A stretch of 64,000 nt of DNA from Lasioglossum baleicum (lineage: Eukaryota; Arthropoda; Insecta; Hymenoptera; Halictidae), in assembly GCF_051020765.1 (NCBI RefSeq), contig NC_134929.1, forward strand, positions 2,692,786 through 2,756,785, written 5' to 3'. This document shows, one piece after another, positions 1 through 10,694 of the stretch; within the stretch, counting starts at the first letter, position 1, and the number at the start of each line of letters is the position of its first letter. Under the pieces are notes generated by a model, which was not told the origin of the DNA, made no database searches, and was given only the letters and a program-made list of their open reading frames with translations. Made by a program: the position numbers and the translations under genes.

Positions 1-2172
1 GGTCTTTTCGACCCCTAAATGCCCTGCCTGCGGGTTGTCGTGCGCCTCCTGCAGGATCTCGGTTCTCCGTTCCTCTGGGATTACGAGTTTCCACTCGTTC
101 CCGTCGGAACCCAGCGTTTCCGCGATCAACGGATCTGTTCTTCGACAAAACAGCTCCCCGCCTCGAATTGCCCAGTCCGGAAATTTCTCGGGATTTTTCT
201 CGACTTCCGCAAATTTTCCCTCGTACCACTTTGGGCGAACCGCGGCCACGATATGAGTTTCCCTTTCGGTATCCCCCTCCCCCTCGTAAATACGCGAAAG
301 TGCATCTGGCACTTTATTAAGGGCTCCCTGCCGATATACTACTTGGAAATCGTATTCCTGCAGCTGCAGGGCCCAACGCGCTAATCGACCCGTGGGGTTT
401 TTCAGAGTTCTCAGCCACCGTAAACTGTTGTGGTCCGTAATTACCGTAAATGCGTACCCTTCTAAATATGGGCGAAATTTTTGTACCGCCCTGACAATCG
501 CGAGACATTCGAGCTCTGTAGCGGAATATTTTCGCTCCGGTAATGTGAGTGATCTGCTCGCGAATGCTATTACCGTTCGACCTCATCGACCTCTTGCGTT
601 AATACCGCGCCTAAACCTACCGTGCTCGCATCCGTCTGCAGGGTAAATGGGGTTTCGAAATTTGGGCACGAGAGGGTAGGTGCCGAAGCGATCGCGTCCC
701 TTAAGGATTCGAAGGCGCTTTGTTGGGCGTCTTTCCACTCCCATTCGCGATCTTTACGTAATAGACGGTTCAGTGGTTCGGCAAGTGTGGCGAATCCCGG
801 AATGAATCTCCTGTACCAGGAGGCCATCCCGAGAAAACGCCGCACCTGCTTCACCGTTTTCGGCGGAGGATACGATAAAACGGGTTGGATTTTCTCCGCG
901 TCCACCTTTAATCCCTCTCGGCTCACCACGAAACCCAAATACCGAACTTCTTGACAGCAGAACTCGCACTTATCAGGATTTATCATTAGACCGGCTTCTC
1001 TGATTCTATCTAATACGCGTTTGAGCCATTCTAGATGTTCTTTGAACGTTTTAGTGACGATAATTATATCGTCCAAGTACGAAAACGCGTGAGGCTCCAT
1101 TTCTGGGCCTATTAACCGGTCCAATAATCGCTGAAAGGTTGCGGGTGCTCCTGTCAGACCATACGGCATGCGGCGGAAATGGAAAAGACCTTTTCCCGGT
1201 ACCGTAAAAGCTGTTATTTCGCGGCTTCCTTCCTCTAACGGAATTTGGAAGTACGCTTGACTGAGGTCGATGGTCGAGATATATTTCGCGGCCCGTAACT
1301 TGTCTAGGATTTGCGTCATGAGCGGTAACGGATACGCATCCTTCTTCGAGACCTCGTTAACTTTTCGGAAATCGAGACAAAAACGGTATTTACCGTTGGG
1401 TTTCTTAACCATCACGATCGGACTTGACCAACCACTTTGCGATGGCTCTATTATTCCGTCGGCCAGTAGCTTATCTACTTCCTTATATATGGCCTCCTGT
1501 ACTTTCGGGGAGACGGCATAGTATCGCTGTTTAATCGGAGGATGGTCGCCCACATCGATTCTGTGGCTAGTCAAGTTCGTCATTCCGGTCATATCGTTAA
1601 ATTCCGGTAACGCGGTCTCGAGAAACTCTTTTAATTGCCGTTTTTCGGCTTCCTCAATCGTTTGTAGACCACAACATACGGTGTCGGGGTTAGTATTCTC
1701 GAAAGGGAATTTCTCATTTGGCCGTTTCGCAAAATACCACACCGAATTGTGGTATTCGGCTACTATGCCGAACTTCGCGATTGCGTCGGTTCCTAATAGC
1801 AGGGGTGTCACCAGATTGTCTAGGACTCGCGCAAACGTTTCGCGTTTCTCTCTGCCTATTCTTAACGAAAAACGTGCCTCTTCGGTTGCTCGATCTACTG
1901 CACCAGTGGCGAGGAGGAAATAGCAAGGTTTATCTGTCGTTCTAATTTCGGTAATTCTATCATCGACGTTCTCGAGGGTTTCTCGGCTCACAAAGGTCAG
2001 CGATGAGCCCGAGTCTATTAAAGCGCGGGTCGCGAAATTGTCGATGTACGCGTCGATGGTCAGTAGAGGGGGTCGGTATTCCTCCCCATTTACAATTACG
2101 CGGGCCGATATTAATTCGGGTGAAGTCTCTCCTGACCCCTCGATCGACTTCCCCCCTCGTTTCCCGACCGTT
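1..2172 (-). pseudogene. pol: Ty3/gypsy pol, frameshifted and cut by the window edge
   Basis: Polyprotein of a minus-strand Ty3/gypsy retrotransposon, read from about 2172 down to base 1. The frame overlaps the end of gag by about 60 nt in the -1 register, the usual gag-pol arrangement. Visible in order: aspartic protease with LIDSGSS (about 2000-2020), reverse transcriptase with the YLDD catalytic motif at 1068-1079, and RNase H beginning with TDAS. The frame stops at 570-572. The rest of RNase H (ATELECLAIV, VITDHNSLRWL, DALSR) and the start of the integrase zinc-binding region continue in a shifted frame to the window edge, so about one base has been lost near 570. The damage makes this copy non-coding for a full Pol. 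Family assignment is secure; the 3' half lies outside the window. Confidence 0.93.
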
Positions 2173-3505
2173 TACTGCACCTTCGGCAGCGATTTATTGT
2201 AACCCCCTCCGCTCCGCATCCGTAGCAGAGCAGTTGCGGTTCTTCACGGCAGTCTCGAGACAGGTGACCAGTCTTACGGCAATTCCAACATTGATGCTGG
2301 TACTTCCCGGTAGCACGCGGTTTATCGCGTCGCGGCCATTGTTGCACCGCCACGGCTGCAGTCTCCTTCGGTGTACGAGCTGGGGGTTCGCGGGATGAGC
2401 TACGTGATCTGTTCCCGGGTCGGTATCTGTCGTGTCCCCCCGGCGTCGACGACAGTTGTTTACCTGCCCCCGACTCCCGAGATTCTTTACGGAAGGATCG
2501 GGAGAGTCGACCGCCCGACTCGTCACTTTCTCCCCCGCTAGCGGAGGATACCGCGTTCGCGTACCCAAAAGTGACAGACTTACCCCTTCCGGGTGCTTTT
2601 ACGCGTGAATGTCTACTGGAATCGAATGCTAACCCGGGGTGCACCATTTCCGATGGTTTGGGATTCCCCCGTTTTCTACGCTCTTCGACCCGGTCCGCCT
2701 CCACTAACCTATCTGACGCGTCATCGACCGTGCTTAACGACTCTCTTGCTATCGTTTGTCGTAACGATAATTTCGCGCCTTCATACAATATCCTTGCCAT
2801 TCTCTCCTCTGACCACCGCGGCTGTAATTTATCGAACATCGTGGTCATGGCCATTATGTACTCGCGGACGGGCTCTGTCTCATCCTGGAATCGTTCTCTA
2901 ATGTTCCGTTCCAGGTTGAATTGGTATTCGGGGTCCCCGAAAAATTCTCGAAACGCGGTCGCGAATTCCGCCCAACTCCTACAACGACTTCCCTTGCGTT
3001 TGTGCCAACGCTTTGCTGTTCCCCCGAAACAAACTGCTACGCAGTCGATCAATTCTATATCGTCGATGCCGTGATACCGTTTCTGGTGTTCGAGGTCCTC
3101 TAGAAATTCTTCTGGGTCCTCTCCCTCTTCACCGGAGAATTTTAGCCTCCATCGCCTAATTATTTCGGCGATGGGGGTTCCTCTATAATTTAACTCTCGG
3201 GGTCTCGCTCCGCGTGGCACTTCCGCGTCGGGGTCGTCGCGTGATTCGGGATTCGCACGGGATTCGGGGTTCGTGCTCGGCATTCTTGGTACCGGACTAC
3301 GGCGTCGTTCGGGAGACCAAGGTCTCCACCTTTGATCCTGCGGGACTCTCAAACTAAATTCGCGGGGCGGTGATCTGCCGCCGCCTTCATTTTCCTTTTT
3401 CTGACTAATGCGTAAGGCCGTTATATGGTCTAACGCGTCCCCGTAGTCCGATTCTCCGCCGTCGTCCCCATGTTCCTTTTTCGGTAAATTTAACGAACTT
3501 CTCAT
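2111..3505 (-). CDS. gag: Ty3/gypsy Gag (capsid and zinc knuckle)
   Basis: Intact 464-residue Gag. It should form the capsid of cytoplasmic virus-like particles and bind the element RNA. The N-terminal 125 residues are charged and probably disordered. A retrotransposon Gag capsid domain follows (around EEFLEDLEHQKRYHG to FREFFGDPEYQFNLERNIRERF), then an R/S-rich linker. A CCHC knuckle, CWNCRKTGHLSRDC, comes next, with a second Cys-rich segment (CYGCGAEG to CRRC) lacking the canonical His. The ATG at 3503-3505 is the first in a long open frame. The 3' end overlaps pol. An intact gag beside a frameshifted pol suggests fairly recent decay. Confidence is high for the family and moderate that it is still expressed. 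Confidence 0.92.
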   Translation of the reverse strand: MRSSLNLPKKEHGDDGGESDYGDALDHITALRISQKKENEGGGRSPPREFSLRVPQDQRWRPWSPERRRSPVPRMPSTNPESRANPESRDDPDAEVPRGARPRELNYRGTPIAEIIRRWRLKFSGEEGEDPEEFLEDLEHQKRYHGIDDIELIDCVAVCFGGTAKRWHKRKGSRCRSWAEFATAFREFFGDPEYQFNLERNIRERFQDETEPVREYIMAMTTMFDKLQPRWSEERMARILYEGAKLSLRQTIARESLSTVDDASDRLVEADRVEERRKRGNPKPSEMVHPGLAFDSSRHSRVKAPGRGKSVTFGYANAVSSASGGESDESGGRLSRSFRKESRESGAGKQLSSTPGGHDRYRPGNRSRSSSREPPARTPKETAAVAVQQWPRRDKPRATGKYQHQCWNCRKTGHLSRDCREEPQLLCYGCGAEGVTINRCRRCSKRSGNEGGSRSRGQERLHPN

Positions 3506-4670
3506 TTTGATTCGTGAACCCCGACACCCAACTCGAAACAGAGTTCCCGTAACCGCGGCCGTATGACCCGAAATGGAATTATTCCCGATATATCACGTTT
3601 TAGACAGAGAGGGTGCGTTTTCTTTTTCGCATCGCTAATTTTTCTCGTAATTATTACGACGCGAATTTTCCTTTTACCGACACGAATTCCGACTTTACCT
3701 CTACTTACTGCCTTTCCCCCAGCCCTTTCTCGTTCTCTCTATCGCGCCAAAAAGGGGAAAACAACAACCCAATCAAAACACTAAATCGGACCCTTTTCGT
3801 CAATTTCCCACGCACCTGCCCGTCGACAGTATTACTGCGCGGTCGCCAAGATACTACCGGTAGATTTTCGCAAATTGTTCGCCAAATTTCGACAAGAAAC
3901 TCGCCAAGAGGTGACCGATATTTTTTTTCGCAAATTGTTCGCTAATTTCCGAAAAACAAAACTCGTAAAGTATCTACTACTAGGATCCTGCAAATCTCTT
4001 TATTTCCGACTAGCGCTAGTCGTTTCACCAAAATATTTCATAAAAGGGGTCCGAAAATTTTAATTACTTGTTAAACCCTCTAGAGTTCAATCGCAAATGG
4101 GTTATATTCGTCTAGACTACGGACGATATACGGACAACAAACCAACTTCCTCCACCACATGTATAACACAAACAAAAAAATTTTATAAAAAAAAACAGTT
4201 TGCATGTGGGATTAATTTTTGGGAAACAGCATGAACATAATCAAAATATAACAACGAGATGAAATTATGCGAGAATATCGCAGCCGCGGGTGGATTACGC
4301 TATATGCGGTACCTTCCCCGCGACCGAGAGTTTTCTCTCTATTATCAATTCCCAATAATTGCAATTAAACAACCGTGTGCCATTCCGAGAAAAAAAAGAA
4401 ACAATTTGCATAAATTATGACAATAAGTTCAATGTTTAAATATTAGGAGTTGGTGATTATTGAGGAAGGCGGAATGGTATACAATAGGGGAACAATATAT
4501 AAAAAAAATGTATTATGGTATTGTGGCCCTCTACGGGTGGACCACTGTAACGGATATAGATCGGGAGATAATGCCGGCTCAGTCGGTCGTCGAGAGTTCT
4601 TCGGCCACGAATGAGATACACCAGGTGTGGTCAAATAAACAATGTTTATTATCGTCCTCCTTACTTCTAA

Positions 4671-4893
4671 CAACAAAGGTGCCCACGCTGGGCTATCGTA
4701 CAGTTAACGCGGCGAGATTTGGATGACCCGAAGGTCCGACGCTCGCAACTTACTTCTAGTGAACAAACTGGCCCACGCTGGGCTATCGTACAGTTAACGC
4801 GGCGAGATTCGGATGACCCGAAGGTCCGACGCTCGCAACTTACTTCTAGTGCACAAACTGGCCCACGCTGGGCTATCGTACAGTTAACGCGGC
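4671..4893 (+). repeat. 85-bp tandem repeat, about 2.6 copies, in LTR U3
   Basis: Copies start at about 4680, 4770 and 4860 with the shared words CCCACGCTGGGCTATCGTAC, AGTTAACGCGGCG and GACCCGAAGGTCCGACG; the last copy is cut short. Copies differ at only a few positions. Tandem blocks upstream of an LTR TATA often act as enhancers; that role is inferred. Confidence 0.85.
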
Positions 4894-5046
4894 GGAAACG
4901 CGGACGGTGGTCGCGGTGACCCTAAGCTAATCGCGGCGGTTGGTCCGGTGACCCTATTCTAGATACGGCTCCGCGGAGCAGAGAAAGCGACGATGCTGGT
5001 GACGGTGATCGAAAGATCGAGAGAGAGAGAGATGGATCTACCTCTA

Positions 5047-5356
5047 GTCAAAGGCGTCAGCCACAAGCGTCGAGGTAGCGGGAGATGCGCTCCAAGGGCG
5101 TCGGCCACGAGGAGAGTACACCCTGCGAAGGCGTCAGCCACAAGAGGGGTACTAGCGGTGAGGGAGGTCCCTGGGCGTCAGCCACGGGGACTGGAGGTGT
5201 GAGCGTGAAAAGGCGTCGGCCACAGACACGGTTTACTCGGTCGGAGGATATCCAAGGGCGTCGGCCACGAGGATCGGAGTGCAAGAGTATAGGGGCGTCG
5301 GCCACGAATACTTCTCGCCAGGTCGGACGGATTCCCAAAGGCGTCGGCCACAAGGG
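5047..5356 (+). repeat. Eight spaced copies of GGCGTCRGCCAC in LTR
   Basis: The 12-mer GGCGTC(A/G)GCCAC occurs eight times at uneven spacing of about 30-60 bp, nearly always followed by a purine-rich triplet (AAG, GAG, AGA). Sequence between copies is not conserved, so this is an array of short conserved sites rather than a simple tandem repeat. It could bind a protein or form a short GGC/GCC hairpin. Confidence 0.8.
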
Positions 5357-6716
5357 ATTTCGGAACGGAGTCGGCGGTAAGCGGACAGGAAGCCTGATTC
5401 TCGGTCGCTGTGTCAGAAAGCGTTCGTGGAGTAGCCACTAGTAGCGATCGTTCCACTAGATCGGAGAACCCGACTGACTGCTTCGGTTCCGCGGCGCGTA
5501 TTTATATCCCCGCGGGTTCAGTTTCTCCCGCGAGAAAATGCGAGTCCGCGGTGGCCATCTCGCGGCCGTCGCCGCGGTTCTCGCTAGAATCCGCGCGTGC
5601 TCGCGGTGGCCCTCTCGCGGCCGCGGCTGCGGCCTCCCCGGTCGGCGCTGCGGTACTTGCGAGAAACCGTGTGTGCTCGCGGCGGCCATCTCGCGGTATT
5701 CGCGGGCCGGAGAGGGAAGAGTCTCGCGCCTCCGTTATATTCGTTACACCACCTCTAGGGGCAATCCTAATCCCGTAGCGGTATTACCCACAATAAACAA
5801 TTTATAAATTGTCCCTCGTATTGGGGATTACGGGGCGAAACTCTCGATTCTCGGGCGGGTCACACTCGGTGGTGTGTCCCTCTCCCTCGAAGTCAAGCGT
5901 TACCCCTCCGCCAATAACGAGGTCCAAACACAATTATATAAACACAATAAATATGCAGCGTATAATCAGAAAATATTGCAATGTAACAAAAAAAATAATA
6001 ATCAGACTGCGAAGGAAGCGTGATCGGTATTAATTAACTAACGTGAATTTTCTATTAGTTTTTTAATTTTGTTTCATCTTATTTGAGTTTTAATTATTTT
6101 ATCTGTAATATGGCCAATTTGTCCACATAGAGTTACTCTACTAATATCAGCAACAGATTATCCGAAGGTCCGTTAATATTTACTAAATAATGGATTGAAA
6201 GTGGAATAAACAATGTTATCCAGATGAAGCCAAATAAAATTACCGAAATTATTACTATTATTATTAGCACGCTGTGTGCTATTACGCCGAGAATACGCGC
6301 GATCACGTTTCCTTTTCTGATCATGAATCCTGAAAATAAATTCTATGTACACCCGGTATATTGTAACGGCGGAATGGCACACGAAATTCGAAAATATAAT
6401 GAGCAAAGGCCCTCGTAGAAGACCTTGAACAGAGAACAGGCTGTTGTAAATACGACGTGACACCGTAATATCTTTTCAACAGCCTGTTGCTGTGTTTACG
6501 AGGTGCTGGTTCGTTGGTTCGAGCGAGACAAAGAAAGTACCGCTCAAGGACGGGTCGTGCTTCTCTACTACGCGACCGTTTCGCTCGCCCGATTCAAATT
6601 CACACGTTTCGCTTTCGAAATTAGAATTTTCCCGTGAGAGCCTCGAGCTTCCTCACGCGTCTCTTTTTTAAAAAAAGCCTATATCCAATCGCTTTTTACG
6701 GCGAGATTTCCGCAAT

Positions 6717-6728
6717 GTTCGGGCGCCA
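6717..6728 (-). other. Primer binding site (TGGCGCCCGAAC)
   Basis: On the minus strand TGGCGCCCGAAC follows the LTR end (...CGTGACA) after three bases. It begins with the TGG that pairs with a tRNA 3' CCA, and resembles the TGGCGCC-type sites of many Ty3 and retroviral elements. It fixes the orientation of the gypsy element. Confidence 0.72.
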
Positions 6729-6731
6729 ATT

Positions 6732-8393
6732 TGTCACGGCGTTTATTTCCCGGCGAACCGAGAGATAACCGCCTTCGAGAAATTATGGCCTTGCGACCGG
6801 GCCACGCTCGGTCGCGCGACACGTGGTCCTGTCGAGACAAAAGATCTTCACAGATTCGAACGGAACGACAAATTTGGACACGAAGTGAACGGGCGCCAGA
6901 TACTATACCGTACCACGCGAAACTCTCGAACGATTCGTTCGGTTCTCAAAACGACGTCGAATCTGCGAACATCGTTTAGGCCGGTGACGGCCGCGAACAG
7001 GTCCAGGGAACCACGTGAGGAAAGGAACGGGGCATTCCCCGCGACGAGAACGTTTCTCACGGTAAATGAAGCTACTCGGTAGATCTCGGGCAAAATATAG
7101 TCGTTTATTAAAACGAGATGGTCATACAATCCGCCGGCCGTTGCCGGCGGTAGTCAATAGCTTTTGCCGGCGCGAACACGAAAGTGACGGCGGCTGTTCG
7201 GCCGATCGCGCTGAATAACTTCTATCGCGTCGAGCTCGGTCGTCACAGGACGTCGCGTGAATTTACAAGCCACGAGGGCACGAATTCGACCGAGCTCCGG
7301 TGACGTACGCGTTCCTAATTCGAGACTGGGCGAAACGTGCGAACGGTGAACGACACGAAACGAATACGGCGCGTTATCCTCCCGTGGAACGATCCGAGGG
7401 TAACCCCAAGGATTACCGGGCGAATATCGTGGGTCCCGAATAGCTCGTGCACGAGGATCCGGCGACACACGATCCGCGGCCTCGCGAGCCTCTCAGGAGA
7501 GCGACTCCTGGTCAACGGTAAACGCGGGGAAACACGCGGTACACCGCGGTACGAACTTTCGCGAACTCAAATAACGTCCCCGAACCAACACGAACTGGTC
7601 ACAAAATTATATCGAAATGAAGCCTGACTGGCACTTACCAAATACGCTGCGATGGCGGCGGTCGCAAAATATTACTGTTCGATATCGCGGTCTAATTTTC
7701 GCACGTCTGTACTATGTGTAGTCCTTCGACCCAGTGGCCCAGTTCGAGATGGTTCGGAACGCGGAAGCGAGTTTTCCCCCCACTCTCGTCTTCGGCGACG
7801 CTCGGGCCAATCACGTTGTTTCGGGGCGCAGGGACGACTCGATGACATGTCTGCCCGGGCCTTCGGTATTTTCTATTTTCCGAAGCCCGGCCGATATAAG
7901 GCGGTTAATCGGCATCCATGGATCCGAGCCGTTCCGGTGTAGCTCTCATGGCATTTTCCGGATGAGACGTCGACGAGGGTGGACTGCTGATCGTCCTTAT
8001 GTTTAACAGCCTCGTCGCTTTCTCCGGGTTGACAGATCCGGGCTCGGTCCAATCCTCGCCGTCTTCCTCGCCAGCGGCGCCCTGTGATTGGTGTTCCGAG
8101 CGTCTCCGCTTGCGGCCTTCCGCCAATCGGCGGCCGGAGACAGGTATCGGGCTCCTCGCCGATTTCGGTGGTTCCTGAAAACTCTTGTCGCGCCCGGCGG
8201 CGCGACATTCAAATGCGATAATTCTATTCTCCGGGCGTTCGGATGTCCCAGGGAGAGCGCTCGTTATAGCCGTTTCGTTATTATACCGCTTTTTCGGTGA
8301 CCCGGTCTTTCGCCTAAGGTTCGGAGTGACGTAGGCTAAATCTGCCACGTCACAGTCTATCTCTGGTTGTAAGGAAAAGCGCCGCGTGTCACA
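6732..8393 (-). mobile_element. 5' LTR of the minus-strand gypsy element
   Basis: One boundary is set by the adjacent PBS: on the minus strand the LTR ends ...CGCCGTGACA at 6732. The other end is less certain. TGTGACACGCGG at 8393 or TGTGACGTGGCA at 8354 would each start an LTR with TG, giving about 1.62-1.66 kb. An AATAAA signal on the minus strand lies near 7103-7108 and a TTATAT box near 7895, in the right order for U3-R-U5. The partner LTR is outside the window, so the termini cannot be confirmed by alignment. Confidence 0.6.
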
Positions 8394-8639
8394 ATTTCAA
8401 AAATTTCAGTTTATGCGTTAATTGAGCTTCAGAGTATAGGGTTTACGTATTTACCAGAAAAAAGTACAATATGTGACATGTGGCGTTCTGCCTGACAACC
8501 ACAAACATAATATTATAATATAGTATATAATATTAAAATACACAATATAAAATAGTATATATATTATTATAATAAACTATTTGTTCGTTTACTTTAAACT
8601 CTTGTCGTAAATTGATTTTTCCCTATCATTCCCTTTTCG

Positions 8640-8950
8640 CATAAATAGAGACGTTTGAAAGCTCAAGAGACGTTTGAAAGTCGCCTAAAAGATGCCCGAC
8701 AGAGTCGTGAAATGTAAAAAATATGTCTCTACAATGCCTGAAAAACGACCAAGAGACATTCTAAAGACGACTTTAAGACGGACAGATTTGTAACAAACGA
8801 CCTTCCGGAGCCCCTCCAGAGACGGTCCGGAGACATTCGCCGACATCTTTTAGATATCTGAATGTCTTGCGGCAGACATCTTTCTGCTATCTTTGAGCTG
8901 TCTCTGTGCTGATTGGGTGACGTATCTGATAGCCCTAATCATAGCATCTA
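8640..8950 (+). repeat. AGAC/GTCT-rich segment, possibly a SINE body
   Basis: Words such as AGACGTTTGAAAG, AGACATT, AGACATCTTT and GTCTC recur every 15-40 bases on both strands, unlike the flanks. It lies directly before a tRNA-like segment. I see no coding potential. The link to a tRNA-derived SINE is a guess from adjacency. Confidence 0.4.
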
Positions 8951-8957
8951 CGAACAA

Positions 8958-9031
8958 GAATCATCTGTAGGTTCAGCGATAGGGCATGTACTTACTACGC
9001 AAGCGGGTTCGGGTTCAAGTCCGACGTGGGT
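8958..9031 (+). repeat. tRNA-like segment with pol III A and B boxes
   Basis: Contains a box A-like GGTTCAGCGATAGGGCA and a good box B, GGTTCAAGTCC, spaced as in a tRNA. A T-rich run follows about 20 bases later. The D arm can pair through wobble, but the anticodon arm and acceptor stem do not form, so it is a tRNA-derived SINE head or tRNA relic rather than a working tRNA gene. Confidence 0.5.
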
Positions 9032-9209
9032 AAGTTATTATTTTAGTTTTTCCTTTTTTCCCCAAAATTTTACCGTAAAAATACATTTTTAATATGTATA
9101 TTATTTATGATATACCATAAAAAAGAGAAAATCAGAATGTGGGCTCTGTGGGTTCGTCTTGTAGCAACGTTGGCTCTAGGTTTGGTGTGATCCTTGGCCC
9201 AACGTTGGC

Positions 9210-9485
9210 CCTGACCACGGTGTATTATACAGGCGTGCCGACTTAGTATCTCTGTAATGCTGAAATTTGGAGGCAGATGAGTCGTAATTCTCTGGCCGCC
9301 GCCAGACGGCGCATTGTTCCAGGTACCGTACGTGTGCGAATGAGTGTGATTGTGTGTCAATCTCATTCGCACATGTACAGTACCTGGGACCATGCGCCGT
9401 CTGGCGGCGGCCAGAGAATTACGACTCATCTGCCTCAATTTTTTGAGGGAAGTCGGTACACCTGTATAATGCACCGTGGCCCTGA
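9210..9485. repeat. 276-bp near-perfect inverted repeat (foldback)
   Basis: Arms at about 9213-9345 and 9358-9484 are complementary, for example GAGTCGTAATTCTCTGGCCG on the left and CGGCCAGAGAATTACGACTC on the right. The central loop is only about 12-20 nt. The arms continue outward with scattered mismatches (ACGGTGTATTATACAGG against CCTGTATAATGCACCGT). It resembles a small foldback or MITE; no clear target duplication was found. Confidence 0.8.
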
Positions 9486-9499
9486 CTGTCGGCCCAACT

Positions 9500-10620
9500 G
9501 CAAAAAAGAGCGACATTGCCAACGCTTGCCCAACGGATACCGACAGAGGCCCAACAAAACGCCAACCATAAATGCTACTAGGGATAGATGCTTAATGGAA
9601 TAACCTGTATCATTAATAGAATAGTGTATAAGTTAATATGTTTCTGTTAAATAAATATGATATATCATCAGATTATGTGCAACATCTATAATACAACTAA
9701 GTTATTTAGAGATTGCGGATGTTACACATTTATAACAAAAATCAAAACGTCAAATACTGTTCAATTTGATTTTCTCCTTTAATGAACTTCAAAAGTTGAA
9801 GATAATATAACAATATTTTAAAGTCTTTGAAAAGACATTAGAATGATTTTGGGATACTTGTATATTATATTTAACTTTTTAAGGATGTTAAAAGAGAAAA
9901 TATAATTTCGTTTAACTTCACTCTCTTGCTATAAACTTGTACAATTTTTATTTTGCATGAAACTCCGCATTCTGGTAAAAGTAGCCCTGAAGTATGTTAC
10001 ATGAAACAATAATATTAATTTATTTCTGTATAAAACATACAGTTAACTTTGGACATTTAGCAAAGAAAGTAGAACTATTTAGTTTTGATCGGTATGGTAC
10101 GACTCTTCCCTACAGCGCTCTATCTGTGTAATTAACATCAAATTGCAGTAAACATTGATCGTGTAATTGTGTAATTGTGTTTAGTAGAAGCACACGTTTT
10201 TACTTCAATATTGTTCCGTAAATTGATGTTAATTCATTACTACTATATAATTGTCAATCGATTCAGTCGATTTTGGTTATGATTTGGAATATCAAATTGG
10301 CAGCGAGTAACCTCGTACATCGATAAACCAATTCCAACCCTCAATGCGTGTCGTCGTCTTCTGAAATGATTATTGCTGCATGTCCTGGTAAACATTAGAA
10401 CCGTCGGTATGTCCATACATCCTTTCCAAATCTGATGCATTTTTCCAAAATACGTGCACCAAAGAAAACAGCTATGAAACACGAGTCCTCGAAATTCTCA
10501 TAGAAAATAACTGCACTACTAATTTATCTTATTATATCTTGATTACGATTTCTGCTTGCTGTTCAGTGATATGTAATATTAAGCTTAAAATTTAAGCATT
10601 TCCCGGTATAAAATGAACAA

Positions 10621-10623
<3 letters not shown>
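9500..10623. other. AT-rich sequence with no recognised feature
   Basis: No convincing ORF, repeat or RNA gene was found on either strand. The longest open frames are short and have no recognisable protein content. Confidence 0.6.

Positions 10624-10691
<68 letters not shown>
10624..10691. repeat. (AT)n dinucleotide microsatellite
   Basis: Uninterrupted AT repeat of about 34 units ending at the left terminus of the TA-flanked foldback element. Confidence 0.97.

Positions 10692-10694
<3 letters not shown>

Larger units (their letters stand above)
4546..5748 (+). mobile_element. Solo LTR, 1,203 bp, CCAC target duplication
   Basis: Begins TGTAACGGATATA and ends TATATTCGTTACA, so the termini are near-perfect inverted repeats starting TG and ending CA. 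It is flanked on both sides by CCAC (4542-4545 and 5749-5752), the 4-bp duplication expected of Ty3-type integration. A TATA-like TATTTATA lies at 5499-5506, supporting plus orientation. The upstream part holds an 85-bp tandem repeat and eight spaced copies of GGCGTCRGCCAC. The part after the TATA is very GC-rich and internally repetitive (repeated CTCGCGGYGGCC words). No internal region or second LTR is present. Confidence 0.82.
3506..6716 (-). other. Long untranslated leader of the gypsy element, with foreign LTR inserted
   Basis: This stretch lies between the PBS and the gag start of the minus-strand gypsy element. No convincing coding frame is seen on either strand. About 1.2 kb of it (4546-5748) is a separate solo LTR with its own target duplication, so the native leader is near 2.0 kb. 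The remainder is AT-rich at 4040-4540 and 5930-6130. Splice signals were not resolvable by eye. Confidence 0.6.

Noticed and set aside
6885..7082. Short ORFs in the gypsy LTR as genes
   Set aside because: They have no family features and overlap on several frames in GC-rich LTR sequence.
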